Source: an uncultured Clostridia bacterium
GTDB taxonomy: Bacteria; Bacillota; Clostridia; Oscillospirales; Oscillospiraceae
Reading direction: 5' to 3'
Length of the DNA stretch: 64,000 nucleotides
NCBI GenBank assembly: GCA_947644595.1
Contig: CANSAE010000009.1
Location: 1-64,000, forward strand
Made by a program: the position numbers and the translations under genes. Below, one piece after another: positions 9,046-18,563 of this stretch. Positions within the stretch are counted from its first letter, which is position 1. Every line of letters begins with the position of its first letter. Below the pieces are notes generated by a model that searched no databases, had not been told where the DNA came from, and worked only from the letters and a program-made list of their open reading frames with translations.

Positions 9046-10365
9046 CTATTCTTCGCAGGAAATGCGCATCACTTCATCTCCAATTTCCGGTAAACAGCGT
9101 TCGTCCATGCCAAACCCCGGAATGGCCAAAACACCTGCATCATCCCGTACTACCGGCAGCATTTTCCGCTGGTACTGCGTCAGCTTTCGTTCCTGAAACA
9201 GGGCTTTCAACGTTTTGGTGCAATTTCTTCCTGCAAGCCGGATTCGATCCCCGTCCCGCTTTTCTGCGATGCGGACTGTTCCTTTTATCTTCTCACGTTT
9301 TAGGCAAAAAGTGTTGAATGAATTGTGAATTTCACCGGAGTACCTCCCAATTTCCCAGGAAATATGGTACGCGCCGGCGGTGCATGTACCCCGCTCTCCG
9401 GTGCAACGGACTTGTGAAATCGCCTGTTTCGGCAACGGCCCGAATATCAACCGTCCCTGGTCATATCGAACTTCCGTGCCGTAAATATTCAAGCTTCGGC
9501 GCTGCGTCTGCGTACACATCCACAAAATAGATTCTGTCTGCTGGCGGGACAGCGCCGAGCCGCAAAGCAGGCGCAGCGCACGAACCGCGACCGGCTTTGG
9601 CAAGGCAGAAAGTTCCGCTGCCAAAACTCCATCTTCCTGATAATGGGCTTCCAAGAACTCCCGGGCCATGGTTTCCAGAAATTCATCATCTTCCCGCAGG
9701 GAAAGGGCCGCTGCGGCCGCATGAGAGGCAAACCGGGGATTCAACTCCTCCAGCACAGGTATCACCTGGTGCCGTATCCTGTTGCGGCGGTATCCGTCAT
9801 CCTGATTGCTGCTGTCCTCCACATGCCGGATCTCACGTTCAGATAAATACCGTTTGATTTCCGCATCCGGGATGTTCAGAATCGGGCGAATGATATTCCC
9901 CCGCACCGGGGGGATACCTGCCAGCCCTTTCGTTCCGGCTCCCCGCGCCAGGTTCAGCAGCATCGTCTCCGCCTGGTCATTGGCATGGTGGGCTGTTGCG
10001 ATCACGTGATAGCCCTGATCCGCACGAACGCCCTCCAAAAAGGCATACCGCAGTTCCCGGGAAGCTTCTTCAATCCCCTTACGGTGCTCAAGCGCATACT
10101 CCTTCACCATTCCGCGCTGTTCAAACAGTGGAACCCCAAGCTTCCGGCACAGCTCCGCAACAAACTCCGTATCCCGCTGGGATTCCGCGCCGCGAAGCAT
10201 ATGATTAAAATGCGCCGCTCCAATGATCAGGTCCCGCGGCTGCGCCAACTCCAGCAGACGGTGGAGTAAATACACAGAATCTTTTCCGCCGGACAGGGCT
10301 ACCAGCACCCGCGTTCCAGGCGGCAGCATCCCATAGCGGTCGATAAATTCAGTATTCATCGTCAT
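9046..10365 (-). CDS. tilS: tRNA(Ile)-lysidine synthetase
   Basis: About 439 residues. It modifies C34 of tRNA-Ile(CAU) to lysidine, so that the tRNA reads AUA. The N-terminal PP-loop ATPase has SGGKDS at 25-30, the HFNHMLRG motif and ATAHHANDQAETMLLNL. A TilS substrate-binding domain and the C-terminal domain follow. The start is ambiguous: ATGs at 10386, 10365 and 10359. I prefer 10365, which follows GAGGG at good spacing and overlaps the dnaB stop (10349) by 17 bases, implying coupling. Confidence 0.95.
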   Translation of the reverse strand: MTMNTEFIDRYGMLPPGTRVLVALSGGKDSVYLLHRLLELAQPRDLIIGAAHFNHMLRGAESQRDTEFVAELCRKLGVPLFEQRGMVKEYALEHRKGIEEASRELRYAFLEGVRADQGYHVIATAHHANDQAETMLLNLARGAGTKGLAGIPPVRGNIIRPILNIPDAEIKRYLSEREIRHVEDSSNQDDGYRRNRIRHQVIPVLEELNPRFASHAAAAALSLREDDEFLETMAREFLEAHYQEDGVLAAELSALPKPVAVRALRLLCGSALSRQQTESILWMCTQTQRRSLNIYGTEVRYDQGRLIFGPLPKQAISQVRCTGERGTCTAGAYHISWEIGRYSGEIHNSFNTFCLKREKIKGTVRIAEKRDGDRIRLAGRNCTKTLKALFQERKLTQYQRKMLPVVRDDAGVLAIPGFGMDERCLPEIGDEVMRISCEE

Positions 10366-11698
10366 AGCGGCCCTCATATTGGGCAAACGCAGTATATTCC
10401 GGAAGCCAGGTCAGATTGACCACGCCGACCTCGCCCTTTCGGTTTTTCAAAATGATGGCTTCCGCCAGATTCGGGTTTTCGCTTTCCTGATTATAATACC
10501 CATCCCGGTACAGGCCGATGACTACATCCGCATCCTGTTCAATAGAGCCGGATTCGCGCAGGTCGGAAAGCTGAGGGCGTTTATCTTGCCGGGTCTCGCT
10601 GGCACGGGACAACTGAGACAGGCATACCACCGGCACATCCAGTTCCTTGGCCATAATCTTCAGCATTCGGCTGATGTCACTGACCACTTGGGTCCGGCTC
10701 TCCGCCGCATAGCGGCTTTTTCCTGTCGCCGAAGTCATGAGCTGTAGGTAGTCGATCACCACCAGACCCAGATTCTCGATCCGCCGGCAGGCAGCGTTCA
10801 TATCCGTAACCGTCAAAACCGGATTATCATCTACATACATATCCGTCTGGCTGATAGTCGACGCAGCCGCGCCGATGCGCCGCCAATCTTCTTCCGTAAG
10901 ATTGCCGGTAATGAGCTTTTTGCCGTTGACCAGCCCTTCATAAGCCAGCATACGGGTAACGATCTGCTCCCGGGTCATTTCCAATGAAAACACCGCCACA
11001 GCCTTTCCCGAATGCTTGGCCACATTCAGCGCAATGTTCAGGGCAATACTCGTTTTGCCCATGCCGGGACGGGCCGCAATGAAAATCAGCTCTCCGTCGT
11101 TCAGACCCAGGATGCGTTTATCAATATCCGGCAATCCTGTGGACAGTCCGGGAATGGCATTTTGGCTTTCCGCAGCAGTCTGGATCTGTTCATATGCTGA
11201 GTTGACGACCTGGGAAATGGGCAGCAAGCCTGTCACATTCCGTCCCTGACGCAGCGCGTAGATTTTCCGCTCCGCCATTTCCAGCAGTGCATCCGCTTCT
11301 CCGGTACCCTCATAAATCATGCTGTTCACTTCGCTGGCCACATCGCCCAAGCTGCGCAGCAGTGCCTTATCCCGCACAATGGAACAGTATTCCAGCACAT
11401 TCGCCGCCGTAGGCGTTGCCTGCATCACCTCCCGCAGGTACCGTTCGGTCTCGTTTTCCCGATACAGGCCGCGGACCTTCATTTCATTCAGCACAGTGAT
11501 CGGGTCCACGGTTTGGCTATAGGAGAACATATGAAAAATTGTTTCAAAAATAGTCCTGTTCGCTGTAATGAAAAAATCTCCGGAGGTAACTTTTTCCATC
11601 ACATCCGCAATACAGCGTGGATCAATGAGCATGGAGCCAATAATGGCCTGCTCTGCTTGGGCATTATGAGGCGGCTGACGGCCTAACAATTCTTCCAT
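10349..11698 (-). CDS. dnaB: replicative DNA helicase
   Basis: 449 residues, normal for DnaB. The N-terminal collar domain (1-100) includes the conserved PHNAQAEQAIIGSML. The RecA-like motor has Walker A ARPGMGKT at about 207-214, Walker B VVIDYLQLM, and the SRASETRQDKRPQLSDLRESGSIEQDAD arginine-finger region. It unwinds DNA at the fork as a hexamer. It lies 23 bases downstream of rplI and overlaps tilS. Confidence 0.97.
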   Translation of the reverse strand: MEELLGRQPPHNAQAEQAIIGSMLIDPRCIADVMEKVTSGDFFITANRTIFETIFHMFSYSQTVDPITVLNEMKVRGLYRENETERYLREVMQATPTAANVLEYCSIVRDKALLRSLGDVASEVNSMIYEGTGEADALLEMAERKIYALRQGRNVTGLLPISQVVNSAYEQIQTAAESQNAIPGLSTGLPDIDKRILGLNDGELIFIAARPGMGKTSIALNIALNVAKHSGKAVAVFSLEMTREQIVTRMLAYEGLVNGKKLITGNLTEEDWRRIGAAASTISQTDMYVDDNPVLTVTDMNAACRRIENLGLVVIDYLQLMTSATGKSRYAAESRTQVVSDISRMLKIMAKELDVPVVCLSQLSRASETRQDKRPQLSDLRESGSIEQDADVVIGLYRDGYYNQESENPNLAEAIILKNRKGEVGVVNLTWLPEYTAFAQYEGRYDDEY

Positions 11699-11721
11699 GG
11701 CGCTGTTCCTTACTCAAAAAA

Positions 11722-12171
11722 TCACGCTTCCTCTACGACCTGTACATGGATCGTGCCGGAAATCTCGTATCCGAATTTGCATTTGACCTCGTAGCTGCCA
11801 TAGCTTTTGATCGGCTCCGGCATCACGATTTTATTTTTTTCGATCAACATCCCATACTGTGCTTCCAGTGCGTCACTGATCTCCTTGCTGGTAACAGCAC
11901 CGAACAAGCGGCCGTTGGTGCCGGCTTTCGCTGTGAGCTTTACCACCATGCTTTCCAGGCGCTTGGCGTTCTCATGGGCTTCGGCTTTTTCCCGTTCGAT
12001 TTGGGCCAAGCGAGCCTTTTCCTGCAATTTGAAGGTATTCAAATTATCCGCAGTCGCTTCCTTTGCCAGTTTTTTGGGCAGAAGGAAATTCCGGGCATAG
12101 CCGTCCGACACATCTTTCAGTTCGCCTTTCTTCCCTTTCCCCTTTACATCCTCCAAAAAAATGACTTTCAT
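11722..12171 (-). CDS. rplI: 50S ribosomal protein L9
   Basis: 149 residues, the full length of L9. The N-terminal domain carries the signature [16 protein letters not shown]; a long helix and the C-terminal 23S-binding domain follow. The second ATG (12171, MKVIFLEDV) is chosen over 12177 because the GAAAGGA ribosome site is then 9 bases away and the protein begins like other L9 proteins. The gdpP-rplI-dnaB order is the normal Firmicutes arrangement. Confidence 0.96.
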   Translation of the reverse strand: MKVIFLEDVKGKGKKGELKDVSDGYARNFLLPKKLAKEATADNLNTFKLQEKARLAQIEREKAEAHENAKRLESMVVKLTAKAGTNGRLFGAVTSKEISDALEAQYGMLIEKNKIVMPEPIKSYGSYEVKCKFGYEISGTIHVQVVEEA

Positions 12172-12189
12172 ATGCATATATCCTTTCTG

Positions 12190-14181
12190 TTATTCATCCA
12201 GGTATTTGTCAATACTTTGTTTCAGCTGCGCCAGCGCTTCCTCCAGAGGCGTCCCCTCCATTTGAGCTGCAGCCGCGGCACGGTTGCCGCCGCCTCCCAA
12301 CTGTTCCATAATAAGCTGCACATTTACGTCTCCAATGGACCGGGCTGAGGCAAATACATTCCCATCTTTCGTGGGATAAATCACAACAGAGGCCTCTGCC
12401 CCCGCAATGTTCAGCAGTTCATCCGCCGCCTGCGCGGATACAATGCGATCCTGCGGCTGCTCCGGCGCGGCAATGATAATCCCCCGATAGTTCTTCGCGC
12501 ACTGCATAATGCCGTATTTTTGCACGTTATTTTCCATATTGTTCTGCAAAAGGCGCTTGACCACCGTAGTGTCCGCGCCCACCCTGCGCAGAAAGGCAGC
12601 CGCCTCAAAGGTTCGTTCCCCGGTGCGAAGTGTAAAATTCTTCGTATCCAGCACAATGCCGGAAAGTATCGCCTCCGCTTCCAGCTTGGAGATCGCATCT
12701 TTGGATACGATCTCCTGCAAAATTTCCGACATCAGTTCGCTGGCAGATGACGCACTGGGTTCCAGGAATGTAAGCACTGCGTCTTCAATATAGCTGGCAC
12801 TTCTGCGGTGATGGTCAATCACCGCTACCCGGTTGCAGGCCTGAAGCAAAGCCTCACTTTGCACCTGGTCCGGACGGTTGGTATCCACTACGACCAAAAG
12901 GGTGCGGGAATCTGCCTTGACCATAGCATCCCGCTCGGTAATGAACAGGTTTTTAAAAGCTTCCTCCCCTTCCAGCTTTTCTATCAGGGGCATCGCCGGA
13001 CACTCTGTTTTATCAATTACGATCTGGGCCTTGACATGCTTTTCCCGGGCGGCACAGCACACACCGATGGCGGCGCCTACTGCATCCAAGTCCGCAAATT
13101 TATGTCCCATCACCAACACCATGCTGGAATCTACGATCAGCTTTTGCAGCGCATTTGCCATGACCCGGGATTTCACTTTGGTCCGGCTGTCCAGTGCGCT
13201 CCCCCGACCACCGAAAAATTCAAAATTGAAATGATTTTTGATGACCGCCTGGTCGCCACCCCGGGACAGGGCCATGTCCAAGCCCAGATTGGCAAAGCTG
13301 TAGTTTTCTTCCAATCCGCTACCGTCCCGACCCAGACCGATGCTGACGCTGGCATGAATTCCCGCAGGATTGACAACTTCATGCAGGCTTTCCAAAATCG
13401 AAAATTTATCTTCCATCAGTATCGGCATATACCGCTCTTCAAATACAAAAAGATACCGGTCCTTATCAAACCGCTGGATCAAGCCGTCTTTCCCTGCGCA
13501 CCATTGGGCGATCCGTTCTTCAATGGCCTGCCGCATCTCTCCGCGGAGCAGGTCCGACTGGTTTTTCATCAATTCATCGTAATTATCCACCACGATCACA
13601 GCGGCAGCCGGTTTGGACAGTTCAAATTCTTCCCGGAGCTTATCATACTCTGTTACATCTACCCAATAGGTGATGCCCATATAATCGCCGGCTTGTTCGT
13701 CTTTATCCGTTGTGGCCACATTGCCATGGACCCGGAAGCGGCGGTCATTCATTTCCAGCAGGCCTGGATACTGCGGCTTTCCTTCCAGCAGCCATTTCCC
13801 CGTAAACCCCGGGACATACTCGGCAATGGATTTATCGTACTTGAATCCCGACTGGCCGCAGATATCAAAGAACATCTGATTGGCCCAGATGACTTTTGTG
13901 TCCTTGATTCGGAATACCGCCATAGGCAACGGGAAATTAGTGAGGGTATTGTTCCGCGCTGTATCCACTGAATATGTAACGGATTCCAGCATCTTCATCA
14001 ATTCTTTTTGCCCTCGCCTGTTGGCTATCATCGCATAAATAAGTAACCCCACAAATATGATGCCCTCACCCGCCGCAAGATAGTACTCCTGTGCGACCAA
14101 TGCGCCCACAATAAAAGCAGCCATACAGATCAGATACAGCTTCGGGCTTTTCAAATTTGCACTACTGAGTTTTGTAAACAT
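12190..14181 (-). CDS. gdpP: cyclic-di-AMP phosphodiesterase GdpP
   Basis: 663 residues. Two N-terminal membrane helices (about 12-53) are followed by a PAS-like domain, a degenerate GGDEF domain (about 180-310), a DHH phosphodiesterase domain (GHKFADLDAVGAAIG, VIDHHRR, DTKNFTLRTGE) and a DHHA1 domain with GGGGNRAAAAAQ. GdpP hydrolyses c-di-AMP to pApA and so tunes potassium and wall homeostasis. The usual DxDA of the DHH box appears here as DLDA, still metal-competent. The start follows GGAGGA; the promoter is at 14231-14259. Together with the c-di-GMP riboswitches at 40.6 kb, it shows both cyclic dinucleotides in use. Confidence 0.95.
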   Translation of the reverse strand: MFTKLSSANLKSPKLYLICMAAFIVGALVAQEYYLAAGEGIIFVGLLIYAMIANRRGQKELMKMLESVTYSVDTARNNTLTNFPLPMAVFRIKDTKVIWANQMFFDICGQSGFKYDKSIAEYVPGFTGKWLLEGKPQYPGLLEMNDRRFRVHGNVATTDKDEQAGDYMGITYWVDVTEYDKLREEFELSKPAAAVIVVDNYDELMKNQSDLLRGEMRQAIEERIAQWCAGKDGLIQRFDKDRYLFVFEERYMPILMEDKFSILESLHEVVNPAGIHASVSIGLGRDGSGLEENYSFANLGLDMALSRGGDQAVIKNHFNFEFFGGRGSALDSRTKVKSRVMANALQKLIVDSSMVLVMGHKFADLDAVGAAIGVCCAAREKHVKAQIVIDKTECPAMPLIEKLEGEEAFKNLFITERDAMVKADSRTLLVVVDTNRPDQVQSEALLQACNRVAVIDHHRRSASYIEDAVLTFLEPSASSASELMSEILQEIVSKDAISKLEAEAILSGIVLDTKNFTLRTGERTFEAAAFLRRVGADTTVVKRLLQNNMENNVQKYGIMQCAKNYRGIIIAAPEQPQDRIVSAQAADELLNIAGAEASVVIYPTKDGNVFASARSIGDVNVQLIMEQLGGGGNRAAAAAQMEGTPLEEALAQLKQSIDKYLDE

Positions 14182-14230
14182 TTCAAGTCCTCCGAAAACA
14201 GAAAACCATAATACTCCAATATAGAGAGAT

Positions 14231-14259
14231 ATTATATCAAACTCCGCTCAGAATTACAA
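14231..14259 (-). promoter_or_regulatory. sigma-A promoter of gdpP operon
   Basis: Minus strand TTGTAA (14254-14259), 17-base spacer, TATAAT (14231-14236), about 50 bases upstream of gdpP. Confidence 0.75.
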
Positions 14260-14337
14260 CATGAAATCCACATAATATACGCATTTTCCAAGGAAAAAAG
14301 CAGATACTATCTCCACCATCGATTGGAGATGATAGGA

Positions 14338-15339
14338 TTGAAAGCGATCATTCTGGCCGGCGGCGAGGGAAAACGGCTCAAGCCGGTCACCGGTGCCCTG
14401 CCAAAACCCATGGCACCTATTTTGGGTAAACCGATGATGGAGCGTATCATTGAATTGCTCCGGGACCACGGCATTATTGATATCTGCGCCACTTTAAAAT
14501 ACAATCCAAAGCCCATCACAGATTATTTCGGCAACGGAGAGAATTTCGGCGTACATCTGGCATATTCTTATGAAACGGAACCTCTCGGAACTGCGGGAAG
14601 TGTGAAAAAATGCCGGGATTTCTGGCAGGGCGATGATTTTTTGGTCATCAGCGGAGATGCAGCCTGCGACTTCGATTTGTCTTACTTCATGGCTGAACAC
14701 CGGGCGATCCGGCCCGCAGTGAGCATCGCCTTGTATCCGCACCCGGAGCCTTTACAGTATGGATTGGCCCTGTCCAACAAAAACGGAAAAATCATCCACT
14801 TCACTGAAAAGCCCACTTGGGAGCAGGTCGTGACAAATCTCATCAACACCGGCGTATATGTCATCACGCCCCATGCTATGGATTTTGTGCCGGATGCTTC
14901 TCCCTACGACTTCGGCAAAGAGCTCTTTCCCGCACTTCTGGCATACGGAGAGGACATCCAGGGAATTCCCATGGATGGCTACTGGTGCGACATCGGCACG
15001 CCAAGGGCGTATTACCAGTGTTGTCTTGATGCTTTGGACGGGAAATACACCATATCTGACCCGCCGCAGGAGACCGTGCTTCCGCAGTCTCCCACCGCCG
15101 CTCAACGCAATTCCAAAGTGCGCCATATCAGTGTAAACGACCGCGCTGGCGTCATGCGGGCTGTGACCTCCGCCATGATGGAGCTGGGCGCAGACTTCGC
15201 GGACGGTATTGTGTTCGATGACGGGAACGGCTATGTCCGCATCCATCCCGACGGTACGGAAAGTGCTATTCTGGTGGAATCCGACAAGGACGACGTTGCC
15301 GATACCTTCGAGCGATTTGTAAAACGACAAGTGACTTGA
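14338..15339 (+). CDS. sugar-phosphate nucleotidyltransferase with phosphomannomutase C-terminal domain
   Basis: 333 residues from the TTG at 14338, which follows GGAG by 9 bases and gives the family start MKAIILAGGEGKRLKP. Residues 1-235 form a complete nucleotidyltransferase (GGEGKR, LPKPMAPILGKP, ISGDAACDFD, YWCDIGTPRAYYQ) that would make an NDP-sugar from a sugar-1-phosphate. After about 35 linker residues comes a segment (about 265-333) resembling domain IV of phosphoglucomutase/phosphomannomutase. Clostridial relatives fuse the transferase to a full mutase; here the hexapeptide and mutase domains I-III are missing. The ATG at 14329 is an alternative start. Sugar specificity is unknown; mannose or glucose are the usual ones. 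Confidence 0.85.
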   Translation: MKAIILAGGEGKRLKPVTGALPKPMAPILGKPMMERIIELLRDHGIIDICATLKYNPKPITDYFGNGENFGVHLAYSYETEPLGTAGSVKKCRDFWQGDDFLVISGDAACDFDLSYFMAEHRAIRPAVSIALYPHPEPLQYGLALSNKNGKIIHFTEKPTWEQVVTNLINTGVYVITPHAMDFVPDASPYDFGKELFPALLAYGEDIQGIPMDGYWCDIGTPRAYYQCCLDALDGKYTISDPPQETVLPQSPTAAQRNSKVRHISVNDRAGVMRAVTSAMMELGADFADGIVFDDGNGYVRIHPDGTESAILVESDKDDVADTFERFVKRQVT

Positions 15340-15386
15340 AAAACTCCCTTTTGTCCGATACAATGGTCAAAAGGGAGTTGATTTTT
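15336..15386 (+). promoter_or_regulatory. terminator hairpin with embedded promoter and ribosome site of the nitroreductase
   Basis: A perfect 12-bp stem (15342-15353 with 15368-15379) is followed by GATTTTT and the ATG at 15387. The 3' arm carries AGGGAG, the ribosome site. A promoter overlies the hairpin: TTGAAA (15336-15341), 17 bases, TACAAT (15359-15364). Transcripts from it would start in the 3' arm with a free ribosome site, whereas read-through RNA would be terminated or masked. Confidence 0.7.
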
Positions 15387-16148
15387 ATGATGACTATTTA
15401 CGCAGAAAAATGCATCAGATGCGGGGCATGTGTGTCTGCCTGTCCCACCCGGCGGTTGACGATGGAAAATGGTGCACCTGTTGTTCATGCGAACCAGAGG
15501 TGCCTTACGTGTATGCACTGCGCAGCCATGTGCCCGCAAAAGGCCATTCATTTTGATGCCGTTCCGTCTTATGAGGAATATATCGACACACCGGAGGACA
15601 CAGTGCTGCAGCTAATAACCATGCGCCGGAGTATCCGTAGGTTCAAGCCGGAAGCGCCGGAACGGGACGACCTCGCCTGGGCACTGGACATGGCCCAGTG
15701 GGCACCCAGCGCGAAAAATCTCCGCCCCACCCAATGGCTGGTGGTGTACGGTAAGGACAAGTGCGATGACGTGTACCGTACCGCCATCCGCCTGTGTCAG
15801 GAGCAGAACGTCATGCCGGACGTCGTCGCCCAGCAGAAAGCAGAAAACCGCAATTCCGTGACCTGCGGATGTACTACCATTTTGCTGGCCCTGGCTCCGG
15901 AGGGCGAGTGGGGCGACACCGACGCAGTCATTGCCGCCGCTACCGCGGAGCTTTTATTGCAGCACATCGGCATCGGGACCTGCTGGGGCGGCTATATGCA
16001 CCGGCTACTGGCAGCACTTCCGGATCTGCGGGAGGCGCTGAATATCCCCGAAGGCTGCCACTGCGCCGCCGCCCTGCTGTGCGGCATTCCCGACGAGACC
16101 TACCGGAACGTTCCGTGGCGTCCGAAGGCAAACGTGGAGTGGCGGTGA
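15387..16148 (+). CDS. ferredoxin-nitroreductase fusion protein
   Basis: 253 residues. The N-terminus is a 2x[4Fe-4S] ferredoxin domain (CIRCGACVSACP at about 9-20 and CLTCMHCAAMCP at about 38-49). From about residue 75 a nitroreductase-family flavoprotein domain follows, with RRSIRRFKPE, a WAPSAKNLRP loop and the glycine-rich HIGIGTCWGGY. Such fusions reduce small electrophiles using electrons passed internally to FMN; the natural substrate is unknown. The start ATG follows GGGAG by 9 bases and an adjacent second ATG is equivalent. It is unusual in having its ribosome site in a terminator-like hairpin. Confidence 0.9.
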   Translation: MMTIYAEKCIRCGACVSACPTRRLTMENGAPVVHANQRCLTCMHCAAMCPQKAIHFDAVPSYEEYIDTPEDTVLQLITMRRSIRRFKPEAPERDDLAWALDMAQWAPSAKNLRPTQWLVVYGKDKCDDVYRTAIRLCQEQNVMPDVVAQQKAENRNSVTCGCTTILLALAPEGEWGDTDAVIAAATAELLLQHIGIGTCWGGYMHRLLAALPDLREALNIPEGCHCAAALLCGIPDETYRNVPWRPKANVEWR

Positions 16149-16467
16149 AAAAACAGAAGCGTTTGAACTATGGTTTTTCATTTTCTTCGGACTGTTCCAT
16201 TTGCATCAGATATGGGGGGAGCGTGGACCGAACTGCGTATGCGGATTTTTGGCTGTGTGTTATGTATAATAAAGGTGCGTTCTATTATCTGCTGTGGGGC
16301 GCTTTTATCATAACGGGTAGCGCGATACTCATAATGAGCGCGTTTCACGAGAATTTACGCCCACAGTTGCAAAACATTCCAATCCGTTTTTTCCCAGCTT
16401 TGCCGGAAAAAACTTCTCACAAAGAAATTATGCCCGTAGGGCGCGATTTCGCAGTGCATTTTATAGC
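16149..16467 (+). other. intergenic region without a supported gene
   Basis: About 320 bases between the nitroreductase stop and the V-ATPase terminator. I see no frame with a ribosome site or family resemblance. Small inverted repeats occur around 16318-16345 (GCGCGATACTCAT...ATGAGCGCG). It may be a decayed gene or an RNA; nothing more can be supported. Confidence 0.5.
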
Positions 16468-16500
16468 AAAAAGCCTCTCCCAAATTGGGAGAGGCTTTTT
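16468..16500 (-). terminator. terminator of the V-ATPase operon
   Basis: A 10-bp stem (16473-16482 with 16486-16495) is flanked by A and T runs, so it can act on both strands. It lies 5 bases beyond the subunit D stop. Confidence 0.9.
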
Positions 16501-16505
16501 GTTAC

Positions 16506-17156
16506 TTACTTAAAGTCGTGGGCCTTTTCCAGCACCATTTCTTTCACTTTCAGCAGACGAACTTTAGTCGCGTTGTCGTTTTCTTCCAGCTTCATGGAAA
16601 TATACTTGATGTTCCCTTCCAGTTCGGGGATCATCACGTGCTCCAGAGCGTTCACCCTGCGGCGGGTCTTTTCGATTTCCTCCGCCAGCAGCTGCATGGT
16701 CTTTTCCACCTGGGCCAGCTCCAGCATATCCTCAAATACCCGGGCCATTTTGTCCAGAGCGTCGTCCAACTCGCCGGAGGTCATGGCGAAACCGTAAGGA
16801 TAGATTTCGCTGGGGTCGTTGTTCTTGGTGGTAAAGGTGTACTGGGGCACGTTCACGCTCATGATGTTTTTATACTTCACCTGAAGCTCCACACTCTGGC
16901 GGGGATACATCAAAGCCTGCTCCAACATTTCCGGGGACATGATTGCCGATGCCACCGTCAGTGACGCGAACGCAGCGGTCAGTCCTTGCTCCACCTTGAT
17001 GCGAAGCTCCTTATTCAAACGCACGATGTCCATGAATTGACGCATCAGTTCGTCGCATTTGTCTTTCATTAACTTGTGACCCTTCCGTGCCGTTTTCAGC
17101 CGCTTTTTCTGCTGATTAAGCACCATACGGGTCGGAGTTACTACGGCAGTTGCCAT
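16506..17156 (-). CDS. atpD: V-type ATP synthase subunit D
   Basis: 216 residues, all alpha-helical, beginning with the family signature VTPTRMVLNQQKKRLKTA. This is the central rotor shaft that turns inside the A3B3 head. Two long coiled-coil segments are expected at about 8-75 and 130-205. It is the last gene of the nine-gene operon, 33 bases after subunit B, with the terminator directly behind it. Confidence 0.96.
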   Translation of the reverse strand: MATAVVTPTRMVLNQQKKRLKTARKGHKLMKDKCDELMRQFMDIVRLNKELRIKVEQGLTAAFASLTVASAIMSPEMLEQALMYPRQSVELQVKYKNIMSVNVPQYTFTTKNNDPSEIYPYGFAMTSGELDDALDKMARVFEDMLELAQVEKTMQLLAEEIEKTRRRVNALEHVMIPELEGNIKYISMKLEENDNATKVRLLKVKEMVLEKAHDFK

Positions 17157-17189
17157 ATCATCACCTCAAATAGCGTTGAATGATGCGGG

Positions 17190-18563
17190 TCAGTTGTTGG
17201 GCATATACTTGTCGATCATCTCGGGCTTGATGCGCTTCAGTTCCGCTCTGGGCAGCAGACTCAGCAACTCCCAGCCCAGGTCCAGCGTCTCCTGAATGGT
17301 ACGGTCCGTGGTGTTTCCCTGGTTGACATAACGTTGCTCAAACTCGTCGGCAAACTTGGCGAACATCTTGTCATCGTCAGACAGCGCGGCCTCGCCCAGA
17401 ATGGTCATGAGCTCCTTGGCGTCCTTGCCGCGGGAGTATGCGGCGAACAGCTGATTCATGGTGCCGGAGTGGTCCTCGCGGGTCTTGCCCTCGCCGATGC
17501 CCTTATCCTTCAGACGGCTCAGGGACGGCAGAACGTCGATGGGCGGCGTCAGGCCCTTGCGGTACAATTCGCGGGACAAAATAATCTGGCCCTCAGTGAT
17601 GTAGCCGGTCAGGTCGGGGATGGGGTGGGTCTTGTCGTCTTCGGGCATGGTCAGGATGGGGATCATGGTGATGGAACCGTTCTTGCCCTGGCGGCGTCCG
17701 GCCCGCTCGTACATGGTGGCAAGGTCGGTATACAGGTAGCCGGGGTAACCGCGGCGGCCGGGAACTTCCTTCTTTGCCGCGGAGACTTCACGCAGAGCCT
17801 CGGCATAGTTGGTGATATCAGTCAAAATGACCAGCACCTGCATACCCTTTTCAAAGGCCAGATATTCCGCGCAGGTCAGGGCCATACGCGGTGTCGCGAT
17901 ACGCTCGACGGCGGGATCGTTGGCCAGGTTGGAGAAGACCACGGTACGGTCAATGGCGCCGGTGCGGCGGAAGTCCTGAATGAAGAACTCGGATTCCTCA
18001 AAGGTGATGCCGATGGCGGCAAACACGACGGCGAAGCTCTCGTTGTCGCCCAGCACCTTCGCCTGACGCGCGATCTGCGCCGCCAATTGGGCGTGGGGCA
18101 GGCCGGAGCCGGAGAAGATGGGCAGCTTCTGGCCGCGGACCAGAGTGTTCAGCCCATCGATGGCGGACACACCGGTCTGGATGAACTCCGCAGGGTATGC
18201 CCGGGCGGCGGGGTTCATGGGCAGGCCGTTGATGTCCAGATGGGCCTCGGCCAAGATATCCGGGCCGCCGTCGATGGGCTGGCCCATGCCGTTGAATACA
18301 CGGCCCAGCATATCTTCCGATACAGCCAATTCCAGAGGATGGCCCAGGAACCGGACCTTAGACTCCGCCAGGTTGATACCCTGGGCAGACTCAAACAACT
18401 GCACGACCGCTTTATTGCCCTCAACTTCCAGCACCTTGCAGCGGCGCTTTTCACCGGTAGGCAGTTCGATCTCAGCCAATTCATCGTAGCCGACACCGTC
18501 GACGCCTTCCACGATCATCAGAGGGCTGGCAATCTCTTTTATCGTCTTATATTCTTTGATCAT
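17190..18563 (-). CDS. atpB: V-type ATP synthase subunit B (non-catalytic)
   Basis: 457 residues, typical for the B subunit. It shows the family start [15 protein letters not shown], the [16 protein letters not shown] segment that replaces a true Walker A, and the C-terminal [13 protein letters not shown]. It alternates with subunit A in the hexameric head and contributes the arginine side of each catalytic site. Its ATG overlaps the subunit A stop by 4 bases (ATGA), so translation is coupled and the two are made 1:1. Confidence 0.97.
   Translation of the reverse strand: MIKEYKTIKEIASPLMIVEGVDGVGYDELAEIELPTGEKRRCKVLEVEGNKAVVQLFESAQGINLAESKVRFLGHPLELAVSEDMLGRVFNGMGQPIDGGPDILAEAHLDINGLPMNPAARAYPAEFIQTGVSAIDGLNTLVRGQKLPIFSGSGLPHAQLAAQIARQAKVLGDNESFAVVFAAIGITFEESEFFIQDFRRTGAIDRTVVFSNLANDPAVERIATPRMALTCAEYLAFEKGMQVLVILTDITNYAEALREVSAAKKEVPGRRGYPGYLYTDLATMYERAGRRQGKNGSITMIPILTMPEDDKTHPIPDLTGYITEGQIILSRELYRKGLTPPIDVLPSLSRLKDKGIGEGKTREDHSGTMNQLFAAYSRGKDAKELMTILGEAALSDDDKMFAKFADEFEQRYVNQGNTTDRTIQETLDLGWELLSLLPRAELKRIKPEMIDKYMPNN

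Noticed and set aside
15794..16513. 239-codon plus-strand frame running past the nitroreductase
   Set aside because: First half overlaps the nitroreductase in another frame; the rest runs through intergenic DNA and the V-ATPase terminator.
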